Assembly: GCF_002258785.1 (NCBI RefSeq)
Contig: NZ_NOYI01000008.1
Location: 327,014 to 391,013, forward strand
Source of the DNA: Rhodococcus sp. 06-235-1A
Lineage (GTDB): Bacteria; Actinomycetota; Actinomycetes; Mycobacteriales; Mycobacteriaceae
Direction: 5' to 3'
DNA length: 64,000 nt
Shown in pieces: positions 45,698 to 54,472 of the stretch. Each line of letters begins with the position of its first letter. The first letter of the stretch is position 1. Both the position numbers and the translations under genes were made by a program. The notes beneath the pieces were generated by a model. That model saw only the letters and a list, made by a program, of their open reading frames with translations. It made no database searches and had not been told where the DNA came from.

Positions 45698-46608
45698 TAA
45701 CGGTTCCAGTCTCCCAGGCCGTCGGATCCGCTCAGGGTGCCGCCGTCGGTGTTGACGACGATGACGGGATCACCCTTCTGAGCGTTCTCGAAGAACCACT
45801 TGCCGTCTTCGGTGCTGACGTTGAGGCAGCCGTGCGAGGCGTTGGAGTACCCCTGCTGGGATTCCGACCACGGGGCTGCGTGCACGAAGATGCCGCTGTA
45901 GGAGATGCGCGTGGCGTACTCGACGTACGTGCGGTAGCCCTCCTCGGAGTCCACCGGGACGCCGTAAGTGGACGAGTCCATGTACATGTCGCGGAATCGC
46001 TCGCCGACGATGTAGGTGCCGTTCGGGGTTTCGTGGCCGACCTTGCCCATCGAGGTGGGCATGGTCTTGACGACCTCACCGTTGCGGGTGACGGTGATCT
46101 GCTTGGTGTTGTCGTCTGCCGTGGTGATGATCGAGTCGCCGGTCGAGAAGTCGGCCTTGGCGCCGCCCGCTTCTACGGTCACCTTGGTGTGTGCCGGGTA
46201 GAACTCGTTGGGCAGCCACCGGACCTGACTGTCGTTGATCCAGTAGAAGTGCCCTGGCACGGACGGTTCGGTGGTGACGCGGATAGCCCGGAGTGCAGCA
46301 TCGCGATCGCCGACGGCCTCGTCGAAGCGGATGGCGATGGGCTGCGCGACTCCGACGACCTCGCCGCCGGACGGGCTGATGCTCGGATCGGCGAAGTTCG
46401 CGGGCGCGAGCTGCGGAACGAGAGGCTGCGCAGGGGCAGGAGCGGCCGGATCCGAGAGACCCGGCAACCCGGGAATGGAGATGTCGGGCCCGCCCGGCCA
46501 CAGCGGGGCGGCCTGTGCTGAACCGAATGCGGCGGACGCAGCAAGGGCTGTACCTGCAAGGATTGCGCCGAGACGGGCGAATCTGCGTGTGCGAACCGGT
46601 GATGCCAT
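45697..46608 (-). CDS. L,D-transpeptidase (YkuD) with Ig-like domain
   Basis: This 303-residue secreted cell-wall enzyme forms 3-3 crosslinks in peptidoglycan, or anchors proteins. The signal peptide (residues 1-33, ending AQA-AP) is followed by a Pro-rich linker, a Big-type domain (about 80-165) and the YkuD domain. Catalytic residues are His243 (FVHAAPW) and Cys261 in SHGCLNVS. An AAGGATGG site precedes the ATG at 46608; longer in-frame starts would place a non-secretory extension before the signal. It lacks a lipobox. Confidence 0.92.
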   Translation of the reverse strand: MASPVRTRRFARLGAILAGTALAASAAFGSAQAAPLWPGGPDISIPGLPGLSDPAAPAPAQPLVPQLAPANFADPSISPSGGEVVGVAQPIAIRFDEAVGDRDAALRAIRVTTEPSVPGHFYWINDSQVRWLPNEFYPAHTKVTVEAGGAKADFSTGDSIITTADDNTKQITVTRNGEVVKTMPTSMGKVGHETPNGTYIVGERFRDMYMDSSTYGVPVDSEEGYRTYVEYATRISYSGIFVHAAPWSESQQGYSNASHGCLNVSTEDGKWFFENAQKGDPVIVVNTDGGTLSGSDGLGDWNR

Positions 46609-46844
46609 GTAATCCGACCATCCTTCGTGCTGCGTCGCGATGCCCATCGACAGTGCTGAGCGCGGGCAAAGCCCATTAACACATACCGCTCGGACATTTG
46701 CTAATCGGATATTTCCGAAACGGCCGAAAAAAACCTCGAGTACGAGTACCTTGCGCCAACCCAACCCCGACATTGTCTCTGCTGGCCAGAGCGCATGTGT
46801 CGACAGGCCGGGAACGGGTACTAGAGAAGGAACCTCATCCGTCC

Positions 46845-46892
46845 AGACACCGGCGGTTTCCCGTTCGCGGACTGTCCTCCAGTCCGGTGTCT
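46845..46892 (+). promoter_or_regulatory. Leader hairpin before the glycosyltransferase operon
   Basis: AGACACCGG (46845-46853) pairs perfectly with CCGGTGTCT (46884-46892). Inside, GGACTG (46869-46874) can pair with CAGTCC (46880-46885), sharing two bases with the outer stem, so two structures compete. It ends two bases before the AAAAGGG ribosome-site region of the operon's GTG start. It matches no riboswitch class I know. It could be a translational control element or an upstream terminator. Confidence 0.45.
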
Positions 46893-46906
46893 GAAAAGGG
46901 TGGACC

Positions 46907-47638
46907 GTGGTCTTCGAAGATTCTTCCAGTATCCCCAGCCGTACCCCCGTCGGTCACATCGTCGTCGTCGTACCGGCGCACAACGAACAGGATCTGCTCG
47001 ACGCCTGCCTGACGGCGCTGTCACGGGCCGAGCGTCGCGTCGTCGAGGTGGCCCCGGTGACCGTGGAGACGATCGTCGTGCTCGATGCCTGCACCGACGA
47101 CTCCGCCTCGATCGCCGCTCGTCACCCATCGGTGTCGACCGTGGCAGTCGCGCACCGCAACGTCGGAGCGGCGCGAGCAGCCGGATTCTCGAACCACGGC
47201 CTCGAACGCGCCGACACCACCTGGTTCGCGACCACCGATGCCGACACCCGGGTGGGCGAGGACTGGCTGGTCGGCCATCTCCGGCACGCCGCCGACGGTG
47301 CCCGGGCGGTGGCAGGAACAGTGATCGTCGACTTCGAGGGTCGCGTCGAGGAAGATCTTCGGCTGCGCTCGACGTACGACGCGCACTACCGACACCAACT
47401 CGGCCATCCACACGTGCACGGTGCCAATCTGGGCGTCCGAGCTGCGGACTACATCGCCGTCGGCGGATTCGCGCCGCTGGCCACCGGCGAGGACCACGAC
47501 CTGGTCCGACGCCTCGAGCTCGGCGGCGTCACATGCCGACGGGTGTGCGACCTCTCGGTCACGACGTCGGGTCGCCTGCGAGGCAGAGCGCCCGACGGTA
47601 TGGCCGGATTCCTACGATCTCTGGAGCCTTCTGCATGA
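46907..47638 (+). CDS. Family 2 glycosyltransferase
   Basis: This 243-residue GT-A-fold transferase has the opening VVVVPAHNEQDLLDACL, the nucleotide-sugar metal site DAD at 111-113 (FATTDADT) and the acceptor-side GEDHDLVRRL (194-203). It has no membrane helices and is shorter than most family members. The sugar donor is unknown. It is the first gene of a four-gene operon whose reading frames all overlap. The GTG start follows an AAAAGGGTGGA site and a leader hairpin. Its TGA overlaps the next ATG. Confidence 0.85.
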   Translation: MVFEDSSSIPSRTPVGHIVVVVPAHNEQDLLDACLTALSRAERRVVEVAPVTVETIVVLDACTDDSASIAARHPSVSTVAVAHRNVGAARAAGFSNHGLERADTTWFATTDADTRVGEDWLVGHLRHAADGARAVAGTVIVDFEGRVEEDLRLRSTYDAHYRHQLGHPHVHGANLGVRAADYIAVGGFAPLATGEDHDLVRRLELGGVTCRRVCDLSVTTSGRLRGRAPDGMAGFLRSLEPSA

Positions 47639-48630
47639 TCGACACCGGTATCCACGAAACGATCGACCGACCGAGACAGCACACCGGGTTGCGCGCCGCC
47701 TTCCTGGCGTTCGAGGCGGACGGCCGTCTCGATCTGGCCCTGCCAGGGTCGGGTTACACAGACCTGCGATGGCAGTCGCTCGCCGCCCTCAGTCGGCACA
47801 ACACCGTGCTCGGCAGATGGTCGGAGGCGCACACCGATGCGATCGCGATCCTGCACGAACTCGACGGCCCGACGCCTCGGCGTGGTCAGATCTGGGGCGT
47901 GTGGGCCGCGGAACCCCCGGCACCGATCCTCGAAGCGCTACAACAGGATTCGGGCTGGGTTCTGACCGGGACCAAGCCGTGGTGCTCGGGTGCATCGCTG
48001 TGCACACACGCCTTGGTCACCGCGCGTGTCGACGGCGGTCCTCGGTTGTTCGCCGTCGACCTGACGCATCCAGGCGTCACCCCGGTACCGAACTCGTGGC
48101 ACGCCGTCGGAATGAGTGAGAGCGATTCCGGTTCGGTCGAGTTCGACAGCGTTCCCGCCGTCGCCGTCGGCGGACCGACCGACTACCTGACCCGACCGGG
48201 CTTCTGGCACGGCGCAATCGGGGTGTCGGCGGCCTGGTTCGGCAGCGCGTGTGCGGTCGCAGACACGCTGCACGCTGCTGTTCGGGACAGGCCGGACCCG
48301 CATCGCGCGGCCCATCTCGGTGCGATCGCAGCGGCGCTCGGTGCCGCGTCGAGCGCCCTGACCACCGCTGCGGCGGAAGTGGACGCCGATCCGTTCGACC
48401 GTTCCGGTCACGCGCGCACGCGGGCTCGGATCGTGCGGGCAGTGGTCGAGAATGCAGCAACGGAGTGCATCGACCGCGTGGGCCGCGCTCTCGGTGCCGG
48501 ACCCCTGTGCGGTGATGCCGAGCATGCCCGACGCGTCGCCGATCTCACCGTCTACCTGCGGCAGAGTCACGCCGAGCGCGACCTCGAAGCACTCGGTCAC
48601 GATGTCGCCGAGGAGGAAAACCCATGGTAG
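47635..48630 (+). CDS. Acyl-CoA-dehydrogenase-fold flavoprotein, diverged
   Basis: This 331-residue protein resembles acyl-CoA dehydrogenases but is short and diverged. The FAD-side segment reads GTKPWCSGASLCTHALVTA instead of GxKxWITNG. The usual C-terminal IYEGTNE block with the catalytic Glu is replaced by DLTVYLRQSHAERDLEALG, as in DszC-like or amino-sugar N-oxygenase-type flavoproteins of the same fold. It may therefore be an oxygenase or oxidase rather than a beta-oxidation enzyme. It is coupled by overlaps to the glycosyltransferase (four bases) and the deacetylase (seven bases). Confidence 0.7.
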   Translation: MIDTGIHETIDRPRQHTGLRAAFLAFEADGRLDLALPGSGYTDLRWQSLAALSRHNTVLGRWSEAHTDAIAILHELDGPTPRRGQIWGVWAAEPPAPILEALQQDSGWVLTGTKPWCSGASLCTHALVTARVDGGPRLFAVDLTHPGVTPVPNSWHAVGMSESDSGSVEFDSVPAVAVGGPTDYLTRPGFWHGAIGVSAAWFGSACAVADTLHAAVRDRPDPHRAAHLGAIAAALGAASSALTTAAAEVDADPFDRSGHARTRARIVRAVVENAATECIDRVGRALGAGPLCGDAEHARRVADLTVYLRQSHAERDLEALGHDVAEEENPW

Positions 48631-49373
48631 AGAATGCCTTCGATGCCGAAGTGGATGTCGGCACCACCGAATCGAACTGGATGACGGCCGACTGGTCCGT
48701 CCCCGGGCTGCAATGGAACGACGTCGTCACCATGGTCGTCGTCGCCCCACATCCCGACGACGAGATACTCGGTGTCGGTGGTCTGTTGTCGTTGGCGGCC
48801 GCGGCAGGCGTCGACGTGCGGGTGGTCGCGGTGACCGACGGCGACGGCTCACATCCCGGATCCCCGACGGTGACGGCGGAGGACCTGCGTGCGCGACGCC
48901 CCGTCGAGTCCGAACGTGCGTTGGCCGAGCTGGGAATCGACCACTCACCGACGCGTCTGCAGATCACCGACGGTGCCGTCGAGCAGCACGAGGGTGCGGT
49001 GGCCGATGCGTTGATGCCGCTGCTCGACGCCACCCCGGGCACCTGGTGCCTGACGCCGTGGCGCGGGGACGGCCATCCCGATCACGAAGCCACCGCGAGA
49101 GCGTGTCTCACCGCGGCGAACGCGGTGGGGATACCGGTGGTGGAGTATCCGATCTGGATGTGGCACTGGGCAACTCCGGAGCATCCGGCCGTGCCGTGGA
49201 CGCGGTGCCGCCGTGTCGATCTCCCGGCGCACGTCCTCGAAGCCAAACGAGCATCCATCGAGCAGTTCGACTCTCAGATCCGGCCCCTGTCCGATCACCC
49301 TGCGGACCGAGCCGTGCTGCCGCCGCACATCCTGGCCCGCTACCGGCGCCCGTTCGAGGTGGTGTTCGCGTGA
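48624..49373 (+). CDS. PIG-L / LmbE family deacetylase
   Basis: This 249-residue zinc deacetylase has HPDDE at 43-47 and HPDH at 151-154, which supply zinc ligands His43, Asp46 and His154 and the catalytic Asp45. Family members remove N-acetyl groups from GlcNAc conjugates, as in MshB, Mca and GPI synthesis. About 35 extra N-terminal residues precede the core. The ATG overlaps the upstream gene by seven bases with an AGGAGG ribosome site inside that gene, and the TGA overlaps the downstream GTG. Confidence 0.88.
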   Translation: MVENAFDAEVDVGTTESNWMTADWSVPGLQWNDVVTMVVVAPHPDDEILGVGGLLSLAAAAGVDVRVVAVTDGDGSHPGSPTVTAEDLRARRPVESERALAELGIDHSPTRLQITDGAVEQHEGAVADALMPLLDATPGTWCLTPWRGDGHPDHEATARACLTAANAVGIPVVEYPIWMWHWATPEHPAVPWTRCRRVDLPAHVLEAKRASIEQFDSQIRPLSDHPADRAVLPPHILARYRRPFEVVFA

Positions 49374-50035
49374 GCCAGGGTTCTCGAACGAGCCCCAATT
49401 CTCCAACGAGCCTGAGCGCCGAGTACTTTCGTGACGTCTACGCGGCGAAGGACGATCCGTTCATGCTCGACAGCAAGTGGTACGAGCGGCGCAAATATGC
49501 GCTGACCATGGCGTCGCTACCCAAGGCGCAGTACCGGCGGGCATTGGAGCCCGGTTGTTCGATCGGCGTACTCACCGAACAGTTGGCCGTCCGGTGCGAG
49601 CACGTGGTCTCGACCGACGTGGTGCAGAGCGCCCTCGACTCGGCGCGGGCCCGCGTACAGGATTCGGCTGCAGTGGAATTCGCGCTGTGGTCTCTGACGG
49701 ACGACTGGTCGGCCCTGCCCGATGCGAAGGAGCCCTTCGATCTGATCGTCGTCAGCGAGGTGGGGTACTACCTCGATGCCGCCGATCTGGCGTCGGCCAT
49801 GAACCGCGTCGTCGATCATCTGGAGATCGGCGGCACTCTGGTGGCAGCGCACTGGCGTCACGACGTGGACGACTATCCGATCTCGGGGGATCGAGTACAC
49901 GAGATCATCGCCGCAACACCAGGATTGGCATTGCTCAGCCGCTACCTGGACGAGGATGTCCGCATCGAGGTCTTCGTCGCCTCCGATGGGCCTGCGGTGT
50001 CGGTCGCGAGTACGGACGGCCTCGACGTGCGCTGA
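49370..50035 (+). CDS. NodS-like SAM-dependent methyltransferase
   Basis: This 221-residue class I methyltransferase has the SAM motif LEPGCSIG (residues 59-66), STDVV as the acidic strand and FDLIVVSEVGYYL as motif IV. The C-terminal AHWRHDVDDYPISGDRVH is characteristic of the NodS group, whose rhizobial member N-methylates the deacetylated glucosamine of Nod factor. Its place after a deacetylase fits methylation of a freed amine. The start is GTG at 49370, overlapping the deacetylase stop (GTGA). Confidence 0.82.
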   Translation: MSQGSRTSPNSPTSLSAEYFRDVYAAKDDPFMLDSKWYERRKYALTMASLPKAQYRRALEPGCSIGVLTEQLAVRCEHVVSTDVVQSALDSARARVQDSAAVEFALWSLTDDWSALPDAKEPFDLIVVSEVGYYLDAADLASAMNRVVDHLEIGGTLVAAHWRHDVDDYPISGDRVHEIIAATPGLALLSRYLDEDVRIEVFVASDGPAVSVASTDGLDVR

Positions 50036-50061
50036 CGGCGCTCGATCTCCGAAGATGGGGC

Positions 50062-50802
50062 TCAGTCGGTGGACTTCGCCGCGTCGATCACAAGCTGTTC
50101 GGCGAGGTCGGCGAGTTTGACATTGGTGTCTTGAGAAAGCTTGGCCAACAACGCGAATGCTGCCTGCGAGTTCAGGTTGTACCGCTCCATCAACATGCCC
50201 TTGGCCTGACCGATCAGGTCTCGGCTCGTCAACGCGGCCCGGATCTGCTGCTCCTCGCGTGCAGTGGAGAACGCGATGGCGGCATGAGCAGCGAACAGCG
50301 AGCCGATGGACTCGGCCTCGTCCGAGAACGCGTTCTTACGGGTGGAATGCAGGTTCAGAGCGCCGAAGTTGATTCCCTCGACGTAGAGCTGGAAGCAGAT
50401 CATGCTCTTGACCCCGAGCGCGGACGCGGCGTCTGCGAACAGTGGCCAGCGGGTGTCGCTGTCCATGTCGTCGATTCTGATGGTCTTCTGTTCGATGGCC
50501 GATTCGAGGCACGGGCCCTCGCCCAGTTGCTCCTGAATCTTGTCGCAGTGGCCGGCAGGCTCACCCGACAGCGCAGCACTGTGCACGAACTTGCCCTGCA
50601 GCACGGTGGTGATGGACGCGAACTCCGCAGCGGGGACATTGGCCACCGCCGACTCGGTGATGACGGCCAGAACCCGATCGGGATCCGAATGCTGACGCCG
50701 CAGCTTCTCGGCCACCTCGGCCAGCCGTCGACTCAGCTGGAAGTCGGTAACCCGCGGGATTGCACCCGACTCGTTCAGTGTCTGCTCGCAGATGGTGGTC
50801 AC
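50062..50802 (-). CDS. GAF-ANTAR domain RNA-binding regulator
   Basis: This 246-residue protein has a GAF sensor domain (about residues 25-175) and a C-terminal ANTAR domain (about 185-240, with ALTSRDLIGQAKGMLMERYNLNSQAAFALL). ANTAR proteins bind paired hairpins in nascent RNA and prevent termination. The GAF domain may sense a small ligand or redox state. No sensor kinase is adjacent. The GTG start follows AGGACGAG. It converges on the methyltransferase gene with a 26-base gap. Confidence 0.88.
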   Translation of the reverse strand: MTTICEQTLNESGAIPRVTDFQLSRRLAEVAEKLRRQHSDPDRVLAVITESAVANVPAAEFASITTVLQGKFVHSAALSGEPAGHCDKIQEQLGEGPCLESAIEQKTIRIDDMDSDTRWPLFADAASALGVKSMICFQLYVEGINFGALNLHSTRKNAFSDEAESIGSLFAAHAAIAFSTAREEQQIRAALTSRDLIGQAKGMLMERYNLNSQAAFALLAKLSQDTNVKLADLAEQLVIDAAKSTD

Positions 50803-50919
50803 CTCGTCCTACTGCTGCACTGGTCCCGCTACTCACAGGGGCGCATCCCGGCATCGGCCGAATGCCGACACCACAGGATACGCCCCAGGCGAGAAAGCTC
50901 GGGAACCGTTAGCGACGCA

Positions 50920-51945
50920 TCAGAGCGTGCTGGGCGCGATCAGCGAGTGCACGAACCCGATCTTCTTCACGACGGTCGGCGGCAGCACGAACGGATAGAG
51001 GTCCTGATGCCCCATCGACCGGTTGATCTGGTTCAGCGCCCACGACAACGGCAGCCACCATTCGATGATCTGATCGAAGCCGACGTCACCCGGCAGCGGG
51101 CTCTCCAGCGTCGAACCCGCCGGTGCCATCCCGAACGCCGCCGCTGTGTCCAGGGTGTCGCGGATGTGCAGGTAGTGGGCGAAGGTCTCGGCCCAGTCCT
51201 CGGCCGGGTGCATGGTGGCGTAGGACGAGACGTAATTGTCTTCCCAGCCGTCGGGCGCACCCTCGCTGTAGTGGCGATCGAGAGCGTCCTGGTAGCTCGA
51301 GTCCGGATCGCCGAACAGTTCCTCGAACGCTGCTCGATGCTCACCGTCTCCGACCAGCACCATCTGGTAGTAGTGGCCGATCTCGTGCCGGAAGTGGCCC
51401 ACCAAAGTGCGGTACGGCTCGGACATCGCCACGCGCAACTGCTCGCGGTGCACGTCGTCGCCCTCGGCCAGGTCGAGAGTGATCAGACCGTTGTCGTGGC
51501 CGGTCATCACCTGCTGGTCGGCGCTGGAGAGTAGATCGAACACCAGACCCGTCGACGGGTCCTCGTCTCGTCCCACGATCGGCAGACCAAGTTCGGTGAG
51601 CTCGAGAACGACGCGACGCTTGTTGGTCTCGGCATCGGCATAGGCGGCCATCGCGTCCACATCGTCGTCGGCCGGCCGGGTTCGGGTCAGTCGGCAGGAC
51701 ACACACAGATCGTCGGTGTCCGCGGTGTCGACCAGCCAGTTGCACCGCGCGGTGTTGAGGTTGGCGCACATCTTCCACGTCGTACCGTCCACCTCGGCTT
51801 CGGCGACGCCGTCGTCGGCCTTGTCCGGCAGCACCAGCAGCGCCCTGCTCGGCAGATGGAAGCCGAGTGCGCTCGAGCAGCTCAGACACAGTGAGTTCTC
51901 GAACGACAGCTTCTGTCCGCATTTGCGGCAGATGAAATCACGCAT
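50920..51945 (-). CDS. Putative zinc-binding metallopeptidase with N-terminal zinc ribbons
   Basis: This 341-residue protein has two cysteine clusters, C6-C9-C20-C23 and C60-C68-C81-C84, that look like zinc ribbons, followed by a zincin-like domain with HEIGHYYQ (His187, Glu188, His191). Its length and order fit the DUF2248-type putative metallopeptidases. No substrate is known to me. The ATG at 51945 follows GGAAC; a longer reading upstream lacks support. It diverges from the NhaA fusion gene. Confidence 0.78.
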   Translation of the reverse strand: MRDFICRKCGQKLSFENSLCLSCSSALGFHLPSRALLVLPDKADDGVAEAEVDGTTWKMCANLNTARCNWLVDTADTDDLCVSCRLTRTRPADDDVDAMAAYADAETNKRRVVLELTELGLPIVGRDEDPSTGLVFDLLSSADQQVMTGHDNGLITLDLAEGDDVHREQLRVAMSEPYRTLVGHFRHEIGHYYQMVLVGDGEHRAAFEELFGDPDSSYQDALDRHYSEGAPDGWEDNYVSSYATMHPAEDWAETFAHYLHIRDTLDTAAAFGMAPAGSTLESPLPGDVGFDQIIEWWLPLSWALNQINRSMGHQDLYPFVLPPTVVKKIGFVHSLIAPSTL

Positions 51946-52153
51946 GGATGTTCCTTCGTGGCAGGGGTGGGTCGGGCTCGTATTCCCGTTTATCCGCGGA
52001 CTAATGCCTTGTCCCGAATATGTCGTGCATATCTCTCCCGGCGCACCGAGCCCGCGACCCGACAACTCTACTCGAGTGCGTGGAAGGAAAGCGCCGACAG
52101 CGGTGTTGGTACAGACTGCTTCACAACACTCCTCGGAAGGACTCGGACTGCAG

Positions 52154-54025
52154 ATGGCAGATCAGATCACGCCGACGAATCGGCCGATGGCACGCTTCGT
52201 CGAACGGATCTCGCGGGCTCGCGGCGAGAGAAACAGCGAGACCCTGGCGGCAGGCTTCCTACTGGCCGCTACCCTGATCGCCCTCATCTGGGCGAACTCA
52301 CCACTCGGTGAGACGTATCAATCGTTCTGGCACACAGAGCTCTCGGTCACCGTCGGTGAGCACGGCATTTCTCTCGATCTGGCCCACTGGGTCAACGACG
52401 GGCTCATGGCGCTGTTCTTCTTCGTCGTCGGCCTCGAGGTCAAGCGCGAGTTCGCGATGGGTGAGCTCACCGACCGATCACGCGCCGCCATCCCGATCGT
52501 GGCTGCACTCGCCGGACTGGCCGCACCCGCGTTGCTGTTCCTCGCCTTCAATCCCTCCGGGCCGGCCGCCCAGGCGTGGGGCGTCGTCATTTCCACCGAC
52601 ACTGCGTTCCTGCTCGGTGCACTCGCCGTCCTGGGACCGAAGAAGGCCGCGCGGTTGCGGATCTTTCTGCTCACCCTCGCGGTGGCCGACGACGTGGGCG
52701 CGCTGGCGATCATCGCGTTCTTCTACACCGACGATCTCGATGTGGTGCCGTTGGTGTTGGCCTTCATCGGGCTGGGACTGATCTTCCTACTGCGTCGACT
52801 CGAGGTGTGGCGCGGTGTCGGATATTTCGTCGTCGCACTGTTCACGTGGGTCGCGATGTACGAGTCGGGAGTTCACCCCACGCTGGCCGGCGTGATGATC
52901 GCGCTGATTCTTCCGGTCTACCCGCCGCGCCGCTCCGAGGTGGAGCGAGCATCCGACCTCACCCGCGCCTTCCGTCAATCACCGAATCCCGAATACGCGC
53001 GAGCCGCGAGACTCGGCCTGGATCAAGCCGTCTCGGTCAACGAGAGGCTGATGCGGCTCTACCAGCCGTACACGGCGTTCATCATCGTCCCGATCTTCGC
53101 GCTCGCCAACGCCGGAGTGGTACTGAGCTCCGACACCCTGAAGGCCGCATCGACGTCGACGCTCACCTGGGGCATCATCGCCGGTCTCGTCCTCGGCAAG
53201 CTCGTCGGAATCACCGGCGCATCAGCCATTTTCGCCAAACTGCGGCCCTCGGCCCTGGCACCGGGCCTGACGCTCTCGCACATCGCGGGCGGTGCGGCGA
53301 TGTCCGGAATCGGATTCACGATCTCCCTGTTCATCATCGACCTCGCGCTCGACGACCCATTACTGGCCGACGAGGCCCGCGTCGGCGTCTTGGCGGCCTC
53401 GGTGATCGCCGCGCTGCTCGGCTGGATCCTGTTCCGCATCGACGCGAGAATTCATCCACCGAAAGCCGAAGCGTCGCTCCGTATTCTGCGTCCGGTCAGC
53501 GCCAAGCGCGATCACATCCGCGGTCCCGTCGACGCTCCTTTGACGATCGTGGAGTACGCCGATTTCGAGTGCCCGTTCTGCAGCAAGGCAACCGGCAGCG
53601 TCGCCGAGGTACGCAAGCACTTCGGTGACGACCTCCGGTACGTCTACCGCCACCTGCCACTGGACGACTATCACCCGCATGCCCGCTACGCCGCGTACGC
53701 CAGTGAGGCTGCCGCAGCGCAGGGCAAGTTCTGGGAGATGGCCGACGTGTTGTTCCGTAACAGCGACGCCCTCGAACCCGACGACATCGACGGTTACGCG
53801 CGCGAACTCGGCCTCGACATGGACAGATTCGAGGACGACATCCGCACCGGCGACTACGTGGTGCGCGTCGAGGACGACGAACTCGACGCCACCTCCTCCG
53901 ATGTGGGCGGCACTCCGACGTTCTACCTGGGTCGCGGCGACAAGAACCTGACCCGACACATCGGACCGTACGATGCGGCGACGTTGATCCGAGCGCTGGA
54001 GGAGAGTCGGCAAACCACCGAATAG
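52154..54025 (+). CDS. nhaA: NhaA Na+/H+ antiporter fused to a thioredoxin-like (DsbA) domain
   Basis: This 623-residue protein has an NhaA antiporter core in residues about 25-430, with the essential paired aspartates in [13 protein letters not shown] and the unwound-helix motif [11 protein letters not shown] cytoplasmic-linker-like stretch ([19 protein letters not shown]) leads into a DsbA-type thioredoxin domain with CPFC at 473-476 and the cis-Pro in GGTPTFYL. NhaA exchanges Na+ for H+ at the membrane. The fused domain suggests redox control or oxidoreductase activity. The ATG at 52154 lies 14 bases after GGAAGGA. Confidence 0.9.
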   Translation: MADQITPTNRPMARFVERISRARGERNSETLAAGFLLAATLIALIWANSPLGETYQSFWHTELSVTVGEHGISLDLAHWVNDGLMALFFFVVGLEVKREFAMGELTDRSRAAIPIVAALAGLAAPALLFLAFNPSGPAAQAWGVVISTDTAFLLGALAVLGPKKAARLRIFLLTLAVADDVGALAIIAFFYTDDLDVVPLVLAFIGLGLIFLLRRLEVWRGVGYFVVALFTWVAMYESGVHPTLAGVMIALILPVYPPRRSEVERASDLTRAFRQSPNPEYARAARLGLDQAVSVNERLMRLYQPYTAFIIVPIFALANAGVVLSSDTLKAASTSTLTWGIIAGLVLGKLVGITGASAIFAKLRPSALAPGLTLSHIAGGAAMSGIGFTISLFIIDLALDDPLLADEARVGVLAASVIAALLGWILFRIDARIHPPKAEASLRILRPVSAKRDHIRGPVDAPLTIVEYADFECPFCSKATGSVAEVRKHFGDDLRYVYRHLPLDDYHPHARYAAYASEAAAAQGKFWEMADVLFRNSDALEPDDIDGYARELGLDMDRFEDDIRTGDYVVRVEDDELDATSSDVGGTPTFYLGRGDKNLTRHIGPYDAATLIRALEESRQTTE

Positions 54026-54079
54026 GACTTTTCGGTATTCTTTCCCGGAACGAGACCCACGCCGACGAAGGGATCGACG

Positions 54080-54466
54080 GTGGACCCGCAGTCCGCTCGA
54101 GAAGTAGCCGGTGCGTTCGCGCTGACACTGTTCGTGTTGTCGCTGACGGTGTACATGACAGCGCTGGTGACCAAAGGACCTGATCAGGAACCCAATTCGC
54201 TGATCGGCATCAAGACGCGGGCGACCAAGTCCGGCAAGGAAGCATGGGTCGCCGGCCATCGAGCCGCTTATCCCTACATGATGGCGGGCGCCACCCATTG
54301 CTTGGTGTCCGCAGCGTTGATCGTGGGGTTACTGGCCCTCGGCTCCCTACCCGCCACGGCATTGCTGCTGCTGTCGGTGGCGCTGACACTCGGGGCCGCC
54401 GTCATCCTGACGGGTGCCGGAATCAAAGCCGACCGGGAGGCCGAACGACATGTACGCACGGAGTGA
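54080..54466 (+). CDS. SdpI-like / DUF membrane protein
   Basis: This 128-residue membrane protein has three predicted helices and a conserved loop NSLIGIKTRATKSGKEAWVAGHRAAYPY. This loop resembles the SdpI immunity-protein family (GIRTxxTxxSxxAWxxxHR). SdpI protects Bacillus from the SdpC toxin; most actinobacterial relatives have unknown roles. The GTG start follows AAGGGA. It lies 54 bases after nhaA and could share its transcript. Confidence 0.72.
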   Translation: MDPQSAREVAGAFALTLFVLSLTVYMTALVTKGPDQEPNSLIGIKTRATKSGKEAWVAGHRAAYPYMMAGATHCLVSAALIVGLLALGSLPATALLLLSVALTLGAAVILTGAGIKADREAERHVRTE

Positions 54467-54472
54467 GCGGAG

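Noticed and set aside
46845..46892. A known riboswitch such as the cyclic di-AMP class
   Set aside because: The conserved core sequences of the classes I know are missing. Only a simple pair of competing stems is visible.
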